Below, in pieces: positions 1 to 7,035 of a stretch of DNA of 58,851 nt (positions within the stretch are counted from its first letter, which is position 1; every line of letters starts with the position of its first letter). The notes below the pieces were generated by a model. The model searched no databases and was not told the origin of the DNA. It saw nothing but the letters and a program-made list of their open reading frames with translations. This stretch comes from Nodosilinea foveolarum (GTDB lineage: Bacteria; Cyanobacteriota; Cyanobacteriia; Phormidesmidales; Phormidesmidaceae), in NCBI GenBank assembly GCA_003242035.1, contig QBMC01000008.1, positions 1 through 58,851 on the forward strand. Reading direction: 5' to 3'. Made by a program: the position numbers and the translations under genes.

Positions 1-65
1 CGATCGCTATACGTACTCGTCCATTATAAAAATCATCTCTTATTTATGCAACGCCAGCTAAACGA

Positions 66-737
66 TTGCGGACAGCATTTCCAAACTTCAGCGAAGACCA
101 AATACAACCGCAAACTTATAGTGTCACTGTTTCCTTCAGGGCGTCTGGGTTGGATGTTGATGTGGTTCCCATCCTGTATGATGACGCCCCTGACTGGTAC
201 GGGGACTTAGTAAGTCAGGATGATGGCTCCTTTCTCAAAACATGTATTCCAAGGCATCTAGATTTTTTCAAAAGCCGTAAGGAGGATCATGACAAGGACT
301 TTGTCCAGGTTGTCAGGCTCCTCAAATTCTGGGCGAGGAAGGTAAAGAGTGAGCAAGAAGGATTCCGTTTTAAGTCTTTCATGATTGAAATGATTCTTGC
401 CCATTTAAGCGATGAGGGCATAACCTTCAGCGACTATCCAGAAGCTCTTCAGCATTTCTTCACTTACGTCGCTGAAACGGGCCTGAAAGAGAAAATTGTA
501 TTCGACGATTACTACAAACCTACAGAGGTAGAGGAATTCTCAACACCTATCCAGATTATTGACCCAGTTAATCCAGAAAATAACGTAAGCGAGCTTTATA
601 CCGAAGAAAACGCAGATGACATTGTAATGGCGGCATTGGATGCTGGAGATGCTATAGATGCGGCTCTTAGAGCCACTAATAAGCAAGAGACGGTCAGATA
701 CTGGCAGAAAGTTTTTGGGAACTCCTTTCAAGGTTAG
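66..737 (+). CDS. cdnC: CBASS CD-NTase (oligonucleotide cyclase), C-terminal part; 5' end frameshifted or cut
   Basis: First gene of a type III CBASS operon. It should make a cyclic oligonucleotide, in this architecture cyclic tri-AMP, that activates the NucC nuclease after phage sensing. The third catalytic aspartate lies in the DVDVVP motif (residues 30-35 counted from the TTG at 66). The helical half follows, with KFWARKVK near 87 and FKSFMIEMILAHL near 103. The family is about 300 residues; only 223 remain from this TTG, and the GS and first DxD motifs are missing. This frame is closed by TAA at 27-29, but another frame (bases 2-58) encodes sequence that looks like the missing upstream helix, so a frameshift near 55-62 is likely. 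The remainder of the gene lies outside the window. The clade C label is from resemblance to remembered E. coli CdnC and is provisional. The HORMA gene starts 8 bases downstream. Confidence 0.85.
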   Translation: MRTAFPNFSEDQIQPQTYSVTVSFRASGLDVDVVPILYDDAPDWYGDLVSQDDGSFLKTCIPRHLDFFKSRKEDHDKDFVQVVRLLKFWARKVKSEQEGFRFKSFMIEMILAHLSDEGITFSDYPEALQHFFTYVAETGLKEKIVFDDYYKPTEVEEFSTPIQIIDPVNPENNVSELYTEENADDIVMAALDAGDAIDAALRATNKQETVRYWQKVFGNSFQG

Positions 738-745
738 CAGCGTAC

Positions 746-1261
746 ATGAGTTTTAGTTACACAGCAACAGATACAGCTACATTCACTGTTACTCATGCGA
801 GACACATTGCCTCTAAAGTAGCAACAGATCTTAAGAGGATGCAACGCTTTTACGGCCAACCTAGCGACTATAAGATAAACGACTTTGAGGCTGAGGTGAT
901 CGAGTTTCTTAGAGCTGGCTATCTTGGAACCGTTACTTATGGCTATTGTCAAAATGATCGCTGGATAGAGCCAACGTTAAAGTATTCCGCACACGATTTA
1001 GCAGATGGTTCGGTTGATGACGATCCAGGGCGAATCTTACCTGGAGCGAATGTTGATAACGCATCCTTTCACAGCTACTTAACGTATAGCTCAAAGTGGT
1101 ATGCACTGTCGCAAAAGGAAAAAGATGATTTCAAAGCCCGATTGCCATTCAAAAGGTCGACTGCTACCGAACCAACCGTAAATGGGCGCATAGATGTCGA
1201 TAAAACATATTCTGCTGCCGGTACATCGCTTTCCCGCTCATACGTTAGGAACTCTCAATGA
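746..1261 (+). CDS. cap7: Bacterial HORMA-domain protein of CBASS (Cap7)
   Basis: Peptide-sensing HORMA protein that, in the closed state, binds and switches on the CD-NTase. The N-terminal stretch SYTATDTATFTVTHARHIAS followed by KVATDLKRMQRFYG is the typical start of the bacterial HORMA family 1. At 171 residues it has normal length, and the C-terminal tail (DKTYSAAG...SLSRSYVR) resembles the family's ending. The start is ATG at 746, just after the cyclase stop. Its stop overlaps the next start as ATGA, suggesting translational coupling. Its neighbours (cyclase, TRIP13 ATPase, NucC) are exactly the partners known for type III CBASS. The call rests on sequence pattern plus context. Confidence 0.88.
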   Translation: MSFSYTATDTATFTVTHARHIASKVATDLKRMQRFYGQPSDYKINDFEAEVIEFLRAGYLGTVTYGYCQNDRWIEPTLKYSAHDLADGSVDDDPGRILPGANVDNASFHSYLTYSSKWYALSQKEKDDFKARLPFKRSTATEPTVNGRIDVDKTYSAAGTSLSRSYVRNSQ

Positions 1262-2196
1262 CAACACCTTCTTTAGACGAACTGTTTGAACGACGTTCAA
1301 TCTATCCTGACGTTGAACCGCAGCAGCGCCTTGCCCGTTTGGTAGGCTTAGACGATTATAAATCCAGACTGACGAAGCTTCTTGGCGTTCTGGTCAATCC
1401 AAAAGGTCTCGAAATGTGGGCCAATAAATATCATCCTGATGCAGGGGATTTGCTATCATCAGTTCTCACGCGCACTCCCCTTGTGGTCTTAGCTGGTGAT
1501 GTAGGGTCGGGAAAGACTGAACTGGCAGAGACAATAGGAGATGCAGTTGCCCGCAGCGAAAGCATAGATATTACTCTACTACCCTTGAGTTTATCTTCGA
1601 GGGGACAGGGACGTGTCGGTGAAATGACGAAGCTGCTATCTCTTGCATTTCAGTACACTGTTGCAGAAGCAGAGAAGTTCAAAAGCAATACTGGCAAGGC
1701 GCGTGGTGCAGTTATCTTATTAATTGATGAGGCAGATGCGATCGCTCAATCAAGAGAGTCGAACCAAATGCATCACGAGGATAGAGCTGGTGTAAATGCT
1801 TTTATTCGCGGTATCGACTCCATCGCAAAGAGTCAGGCTCCCGCTGCCGTCATTATGTGTACCAATCGACTGGACTCGCTCGATCCGGCGATAAAACGTA
1901 GGGCGGCTGAAATATTACTATTTTCCCGACCAAATGATGACCAGAGGAAGGCCGTGATTGAACCCTTGCTGGTTTCACTTGGGTTACAGCACACTCAGAT
2001 AGCTGAAATTGTCAAAGCTACTGGCGGCGAGCATTCTAATAAAGGATACGGTTTTACTTTCTCTGATCTCACTCAGCGATTATTGCCGACCATTATTCTG
2101 GACGCTTACCCGAATGGGCCAGTAGATGCTAAGAGAGCGCTAGAGATAGCGAATTCGATTGTTCCTACAACACCATTTAATGAAGAAGGGCAATGA
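1258..2196 (+). CDS. cap6: TRIP13/Pch2-like AAA+ ATPase of CBASS (Cap6)
   Basis: AAA+ remodeller that unfolds the HORMA protein and so turns off the cyclase, keeping the system silent without infection. Visible motifs: Walker A GDVGSGKT (residues 80-87), Walker B VILLIDEAD (152-160), sensor-1 Asn in MCTNRLD (about 203), and an arginine-rich KRR finger region near 213-215. At 312 residues it has the size of bacterial TRIP13 proteins. The start ATG overlaps the HORMA stop (ATGA) and its own stop overlaps the NucC start in the same way, so the four genes form one operon. All catalytic motifs look intact. Confidence 0.9.
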   Translation: MTTPSLDELFERRSIYPDVEPQQRLARLVGLDDYKSRLTKLLGVLVNPKGLEMWANKYHPDAGDLLSSVLTRTPLVVLAGDVGSGKTELAETIGDAVARSESIDITLLPLSLSSRGQGRVGEMTKLLSLAFQYTVAEAEKFKSNTGKARGAVILLIDEADAIAQSRESNQMHHEDRAGVNAFIRGIDSIAKSQAPAAVIMCTNRLDSLDPAIKRRAAEILLFSRPNDDQRKAVIEPLLVSLGLQHTQIAEIVKATGGEHSNKGYGFTFSDLTQRLLPTIILDAYPNGPVDAKRALEIANSIVPTTPFNEEGQ

Positions 2197-2918
2197 CCGG
2201 ATACTCACTATCAACGGTTTTAGAAAGTCTGCATGATGACATCCAACAAAAGTTGTCGATTGCCCGGAAGAGTTTTACCCACCCTGGCACTAAGGGTGAT
2301 GCAAGTGAGAGCGTATGGCTGGAGCTATTGCAAACTTATCTACCGCAGAGATACGAAGCGGCGCGTGCCCATGTTGTGGACAGTAACGGTAGATTCAGCG
2401 ATCAAATAGACGTGGTCGTCTTTGATCGGCAATATTCACCCTTCATTTTCCGGTTTAACGAACAAAATATCATACCGGCAGAAAGCGTTTACGCCGTTTT
2501 TGAAGCTAAACAGTCAGCAGACTCACAGCAGATAAATTACGCTATGCAGAAGGTATCCAGCGTACGGCAACTTCTTCGTACTAGCCTTCCGATCCCCCAT
2601 GCCGGAGGCACATATCCTCCTAAGCCGCTTAATCCAATATACGGTGGCATATTAGCATTTGAGAGTGAATGGAGTCCACCAATGGGAGATTCTCTCCTTA
2701 GAAACCTTCACGGAGGAGACTCCGACAGTCAGCTAGATATGGGCTGTATAGCTGCTCATGGATGCTTCAACTTAAATAAATTAGAGGACGCTTACGAGAT
2801 TTACACCGGCAATAAAGCAGCCACTTCTTTCTTGTTCGATTTGATTACAAAGCTTCAATGTTGCGGAACTGTTCCTATGATTGATATTCAGGCATACGCA
2901 AAGTGGCTAAACGTATAA
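2193..2918 (+). CDS. nucC: NucC effector nuclease of CBASS
   Basis: Restriction-like DNA endonuclease that assembles on binding cyclic tri-AMP and degrades DNA, causing abortive infection. The PD-(D/E)xK core is present: Asp73 in SDQIDVVVFD, then Glu104 and Lys106 in VFEAK. From memory these are the same residue numbers as in the E. coli enzyme. The N-terminal KGDASESVWLELL segment and the GG-containing loop after residue 138 also fit the family. Length 241 residues is normal. The start ATG overlaps the TRIP13 stop. It is the last gene of the CBASS operon; a terminator follows 265 bases downstream. Confidence 0.92.
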   Translation: MTGYSLSTVLESLHDDIQQKLSIARKSFTHPGTKGDASESVWLELLQTYLPQRYEAARAHVVDSNGRFSDQIDVVVFDRQYSPFIFRFNEQNIIPAESVYAVFEAKQSADSQQINYAMQKVSSVRQLLRTSLPIPHAGGTYPPKPLNPIYGGILAFESEWSPPMGDSLLRNLHGGDSDSQLDMGCIAAHGCFNLNKLEDAYEIYTGNKAATSFLFDLITKLQCCGTVPMIDIQAYAKWLNV

Positions 2919-2953
2919 CCTGTTCTAACTGCGTACAGTTATAGAACTCTCAG

Positions 2954-3151
2954 TTGCCGTTGGCGAGGCTGAGTCTATCAAGCCATTTCTCTATGCGCCC
3001 TGGCGTGATTACTGAACTGAACGACGATGATGGCGATCGCCGTGCCACTGTTCTTACGCCGGTTACCTACGACTTCAACGGCTCAGTCAACTATCTACCT
3101 CTAGATGAGCAGCGGGTTGATTTCGTAGTGGGTGTTGGTTACTGCTTCTAA
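2954..3151 (+). pseudogene. Remnant of the C-terminal end of an unknown, possibly beta-barrel, protein
   Basis: A 65-codon frame with only a TTG start and no ribosome-binding site. The translation has alternating hydrophobic residues (TVLTPVTYDF, RVDFVVGVGYCF) and ends in Phe, like the last strands of an outer-membrane barrel. A short, start-less end of this type after the CBASS operon suggests leftover sequence from the locus into which the defence operon was inserted. The family was not identified. Confidence 0.3.
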
Positions 3152-3183
3152 AATATGAGCCGAAGGACTTCACTCGTTAAAAC

Positions 3184-3221
3184 AAGGGCTTCCTGGTCAC
3201 TGTCAGGAAGCCCTTCTTATT
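3184..3221 (+). terminator. Strong rho-independent terminator after the CBASS operon
   Basis: Perfect 12-bp inverted repeat AAGGGCTTCCTG (3184-3195) and CAGGAAGCCCTT (3204-3215) with an 8-base loop, followed by CTTATT. It lies downstream of nucC and just before the IS1182 end, and could act in both directions. Confidence 0.8.
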
Positions 3222-3231
3222 GTCTGAAAAC

Positions 3232-4988
3232 TTGTAGAAGTTGTGTCAAAATCCTTCCGATGCTGTTGGCCAATTCAGCTTTTAGTCATTAGGCTGCTTC
3301 CAGTGCTTTGAAGCGCGAGACTCTAGTCTTCGCTGTAGTTACATTGTTGAGGTAGTTGACCAAACGGTCGATGTTGATGGCCGTGCCAATGGCGACATTC
3401 TGTAGGTGCGTCTTTGCTAGACCACGATAGCGAGAGCGTCGCAGACCGAAGCCGCGTACGCCTTGCGAGAGCGTACCTTCGATGCCTGCTCTGCGCTTAT
3501 AGCGCTCTTTCCCTTCCGGGCTGCTGTGAACTTCTCTAGCTCGCTCCAGCGCTTTGTACTGCGCTTGCGGCAGAAAGCTTAAACTCCGCTGCGGACTACG
3601 GGTACAGCGCTCCTTAGCATCGCATCCAGAGCAGTCGAGCTTGCTAAATCTGACTTGAACGTAGGCTCTATGACCTAGCTTGACTCGTGGGTTCCAACTT
3701 ATCGAGACTTTTCTTTCAGGACAGGTAACTGTTTCGGCTGCCCAATCGATGTCAAACCGGGCTTCATCGTAGCCATCTTCTATCTTTGACTGCCAGCTAG
3801 GGTTCTTGCGGGTTGGGCCAACTAGCTCAATCTGTTGTTGTTGCGCACTCACTAGATGTTCTGCACTGACGTAAGCTGAGTCAACAAAGTGTTCTGAGGG
3901 CAGCAAGTCTCTATCCGCTAGCGCCTGATGAATGACGGCTGTGCGCTGCGCTTCGTGAACGCTCGCATCGGTAGTCTCGACATGCGTAATCAGATGGCAC
4001 TGGTCATCGTCGCAGGTCTCGCTCAGATTAACCGCATACCCTACCCAGTTCACCCCATACCGAGACCGGAAGCGAGCATCTATGTCGTAGGGTGACTCGA
4101 TGCCAGCGTTAGCACGGGGGAGTTCCTTTTTTGACTTCCACCGTACGCGCGGCGTATCGGGCGTACCAGACGCATCAGCTCTGTACTCGTAGTGGCGTTC
4201 TAGGACTATCTTGAGCGCCACTATTTTCGACAGACTCTGCCAGTTAGCGATGTCTGAGGCTTCTAAACACTTCAGCAAGTAGTAAGCATCTTCGCCGACC
4301 TGCTGACCGTAGGCGTCTTGCTTCGCCTGCGAGGTTGGTAGCCGGTAGGTCTCGACTCGGCGTTCGTAGCGTACGTACCACTCGTCGGGGGCGATCGCCG
4401 TCAGCCAGTCCGGTTCCACAGTCGCGAGTTCGTTCAGGGCTGCTCGCATCGTTTCGCCGACTAGCTCTAGCCGGTTGAGCTTGCGGATAGACGCCAGCAC
4501 TCTAGTGGCATCAGTGCGCTGCTGTCCACGCGCCTTGAGTAGTCCGTTCTCTCTGCAACAAAGCAGAAGTTTGTCCAGCAGCAGGTTCTCCTGCTTGTTC
4601 TCTATCAGGCGTTTGCGAAACTCGCTCAGAACGCTGAAGTCGAAGCCTTCGTCAGTTAGTTTTAGTCCGAGCAAGTACTTCCAGTCGATACGAGAGCGCA
4701 CTGCGTCAGCCGCTTGGCGGTCGGACAAGTTCTCTCGAAACTGCATGACCGTCACGAGGGCTAGTCTCCAGGCAGGTAGCGCAGGCTGACCTCTAGTGGC
4801 AAACAGCGCTTCGAAGTCGCTGTCCTTGAAGATGGGGCCAAGTTCGTCGCGCAGCGTCAGGTAAGGATTGCCTTTTGGAAAGGCCGCTTTAGCAACGCGA
4901 ACGGTTTCTGTCGGGACAGGTTTGATAGATTGCGGATGCAGAGACATCAGTTGCCGTTTCCATACGGATGTACACCGCTTCTACAGTA
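3232..4988 (-). mobile_element. IS1182-family insertion sequence
   Basis: One transposase gene is enclosed by imperfect terminal inverted repeats. The left end carries TGTAGAAGTTGTGTCAAAAT (from 3233). The right end, read on the minus strand from about 4987, carries TGTAGAAGCGGTGTACATCC. The outer limits are approximate and no clear target duplication could be picked out. The right end lies about 23 bp from the 3' boundary of the group II intron. Confidence 0.75.
3289..4947 (-). CDS. IS1182-family DDE transposase
   Basis: Transposase of 552 residues, full family length and without internal stops. The N-terminal region has the RQAADAVRSRIDWKYLLGL signature and then DFSVLSEFRKRL, the usual DUF772-type start of IS1182/IS5-like enzymes. 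The middle carries the RNase H-like core (HVETTDASVHEA, then HFVDSAYVSAEHL). A cysteine-rich insert (LDCSGCDAKERCTRS) follows, then the terminal RAGIEGTLSQGVRGFGLRRSRYRGL motif region with the final catalytic Glu. The element looks intact, so it may still move. The + strand frame overlapping its 3' half is a shadow. Confidence 0.92.
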   Translation of the reverse strand: MSLHPQSIKPVPTETVRVAKAAFPKGNPYLTLRDELGPIFKDSDFEALFATRGQPALPAWRLALVTVMQFRENLSDRQAADAVRSRIDWKYLLGLKLTDEGFDFSVLSEFRKRLIENKQENLLLDKLLLCCRENGLLKARGQQRTDATRVLASIRKLNRLELVGETMRAALNELATVEPDWLTAIAPDEWYVRYERRVETYRLPTSQAKQDAYGQQVGEDAYYLLKCLEASDIANWQSLSKIVALKIVLERHYEYRADASGTPDTPRVRWKSKKELPRANAGIESPYDIDARFRSRYGVNWVGYAVNLSETCDDDQCHLITHVETTDASVHEAQRTAVIHQALADRDLLPSEHFVDSAYVSAEHLVSAQQQQIELVGPTRKNPSWQSKIEDGYDEARFDIDWAAETVTCPERKVSISWNPRVKLGHRAYVQVRFSKLDCSGCDAKERCTRSPQRSLSFLPQAQYKALERAREVHSSPEGKERYKRRAGIEGTLSQGVRGFGLRRSRYRGLAKTHLQNVAIGTAINIDRLVNYLNNVTTAKTRVSRFKALEAA

Positions 4989-5011
4989 GCGCTGAAGTCA
5001 GATACTGAATT

Positions 5012-5088
5012 GTCGGGTAAGAGGGAACACGTCGCCGTGTCCCCCTCCCCTAAGAACGGCTCGTGACAGTTATCCCATCAAGCCGCTC
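5012..5088 (-). ncRNA. Group II intron domains V and VI
   Basis: Domain V is 5088 to 5054 (35 nt). GAGCGGCU pairs with AGCCGUUC, a short bulge follows, then UGAUGG pairs with CUGUCA around a GAUAA loop; the AGC triad lies at the 5' base. Domain VI follows to about 5015: a GC-rich hairpin with a GCGA loop and an unpaired A in the 3' strand (CTCTTACCC) in branch-point position. The intron then ends ...GAC at 5012. Domain V lies inside the last codons of the RT gene. Confidence 0.75.
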
Positions 5089-6456
5089 AAGCCTTTGACC
5101 ACTCAAAACCACACCCTCATTGTTGTGTAAGTAGCGATGACAGTTATGATGAAGATGAACAAGATTCTCCTCATTGTCTCTGCCGCCTTCTCTCAGAGGC
5201 AACCGATGATGGGTGTGTAAGGCTTCTCCATTGAATAAGGCATCATGACAGACTGGGCATCGCCAGTTCTGGCTCTGAGCTACCTTACGGTATTTCGAGC
5301 CGCTACCCCAATATGATTTCCCATACCGGGTTTGACGATGGAGCCAGTAGTCTTGAAGTTCTGGATTATCCGGTGAAGCCGTCCCTTTGACCTTGACATG
5401 GCGTTGAATCGGAATCCTGTTTAGACACATTAGCGTCAGCAGTTTCCGGTCGCCTACTCGGTCAGTGACGTAGGTAGAGAATGTCCACGCACGTCCTTGG
5501 AAGGTACGGTAGTACTTCCTTCTAATCCATAACTTCGACTTGTTCGGATGCCGCCGACAGCACCATTTCCAGAGTGTTCCCCAGAGCTGGTGGTCAACAT
5601 AGCCAAACACGTCTTTACTGACGCCATGTTTGTAGTAGTTGCCCCAGCCTCGCAGTATCGGGTTCAAGTGGTAAATCACTGCCGCTGGAGAGACCGAAGC
5701 GTTGTGCTTCAACCAGCTCCGTAGCCGCGCGAGGAAGGCTAACACCTTTTCCTTTTGTGGTCGGCAGAGACACTTCCCGTTATAGTGCCGAATGAAGAAA
5801 CCCAGAAATGGAAAACCCTGTTGGATATTCACTATCTGAGTCTTCTCCATATTCAGCGCTAGCCCGCGTGGTTTGAGCCACGCCTGCAAGACAGGAACAA
5901 CTGCTTCGATGTCTGCTTTGGTTTTCGCCGTCACCACGAAGTCATCTGCATAACGGCAGTAGCCGTAGGTTTGTAGCGTGCTTTTAAGCGGTGACTGATA
6001 CTTTGCCGTTGAGGAAGGCTGGTAGGTTCGAGTGGTTGTAAATGACAACAACAAGTCCTGCATCCCAGTCAAGGCAATGTTCAACAGTAGAGGCGAAAGC
6101 GGCCCACCCTGGGGCGTACCCTCAGGAGTGGCATGAAACATCTCAGCTTCTACATAGCCTGCTTTGAGCCACTGCTTAATCAGCTCTCGACCCGGCACTA
6201 AGCCGATGGTGTTGAGCAAAGAACAGTGATCTACTTTATCAAATGCACCTTTTAGATCCGCATCAAGTACCCAAGTATCGCGGCCTCCTCGAAGTCGTAG
6301 AAAACACTGCACAATGGCATCGTGACAACTACGACCCGGACGGAAGCCATAACTATGGGCCTCAAAGCGGGCCTCCCAATGGGGTTCAAGTGCATTTTTC
6401 ACTATCGTTTGGCTAACTCGATTTTCGAGCGCAGGCACAATTAGATCGAACTGCAC
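5050..6456 (-). pseudogene. Group II intron RT/maturase with HNH domain, C-terminal part (gene split by insertion)
   Basis: Carries RT motifs from domain 2 onward: SYGFRPGRSCHDAI, DADLKGAFDKVDH, GTPQGGPLSPLL, the YADD catalytic box, then GFPFLGFF. The maturase/X region and a C-terminal HNH endonuclease follow (CPVCHDALFNGE, HTHHRLPLREGG, NLVHLHHNCH). The apparent GTG start at 6456 and the first eight residues belong to the inserted element. Genuine intron coding begins at the GTGCC core (6438-6434). The missing RT domains 0-1 lie at 9122-9486. Joined in frame the two parts give about 582 residues, a full-length maturase. The ORF stop overlaps intron domain V. Confidence 0.9.
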
Positions 6457-6473
6457 AGTATCCCAACCAAGAT

Positions 6474-6731
6474 TTGGGATCTGTCACCATTACCCATCCA
6501 TTTCACCCCTACTCGGGGCAAACCTTTGAAGTTCTGAAGACTCGTCGCGTCTCAGGACGAGAGACGGTTTTGGTCAAAGGCGGCATCAGTGGGACATTTG
6601 CGATTCCTATATCTTGGACTGACAGGGTGCGGCCAATGGGCTATCAGTCCGAGTTTCGCCTTGCGCCAGATTCGTTTCAGGAGCTGTTGTCAGCCTTGAA
6701 ACGACTAGAAAGAGACTTTCAACAACATTGA
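6474..6731 (+). CDS. DUF5372-like small protein of the recombinase element
   Basis: An 85-residue protein starting TITHPFHPYSGQTFEVL, with ISWTDR near residue 48. This resembles the DUF5372 family as I remember it, whose genes often sit next to large serine recombinases. The role is unknown; it may be a recombination-directionality or regulatory protein. The residue-1 ATG at 6474 is only 36 bases inside the element's left end, so the promoter may lie in or across the junction. Confidence 0.6.
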   Translation: MGSVTITHPFHPYSGQTFEVLKTRRVSGRETVLVKGGISGTFAIPISWTDRVRPMGYQSEFRLAPDSFQELLSALKRLERDFQQH

Positions 6732-6819
6732 ACATTTCCTATGAACCCGATATGAAAGAGGCTAGACCCGTTCAGTCGAACGTGGTTCTAAGCAAAACAG
6801 TTAACAAGGGAGAGTGACA

Positions 6820-7035
6820 ATGATGGATAGAGTACCCTGTGATGCGGACTTTATTCCCTCCGTCAGCGCCATTATTGCGGAAATACTTTTGACGCATGTT
6901 GAGGCTCTCCTAAACACGAAAGGAGAGAACGATGAACGAGCCGAAAATCCATCCTGTCCACCTACAGCGCAAAGCCTATGTCTATCTGCGCCAGTCCACG
7001 ATGGGACAGGTGCGTCTGAATCGAGAGAGCACTGA
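6820..7035 (+). CDS. Small protein of the recombinase element, unknown function
   Basis: About 70 residues. The ATG at 6820 follows a good ribosome-binding site (AAGGGAGAG, 6806-6814). The first part (DRVPCDADFIPSVSAIIAEI, then LLTHVEALLN) is plausible as a short helical protein. The last third overlaps the recombinase start by 104 bases in another frame. It lies between the DUF5372-like gene and the recombinase, so it may be a partner subunit or a leader gene coupling translation. The family was not recognised. Confidence 0.45.
   Translation: MMDRVPCDADFIPSVSAIIAEILLTHVEALLNTKGENDERAENPSCPPTAQSLCLSAPVHDGTGASESREH

Noticed and set aside
4475-4789. 104-codon plus frame over the IS1182 transposase
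   Set aside because: Antisense shadow of an intact transposase gene, Ser/Arg-rich without motifs.
6456-6456. GTG at 6456 as a genuine start of an intron RT
   Set aside because: The first eight codons belong to the inserted element and RT domains 0-1 would be missing; the real N-terminus is at 9486.
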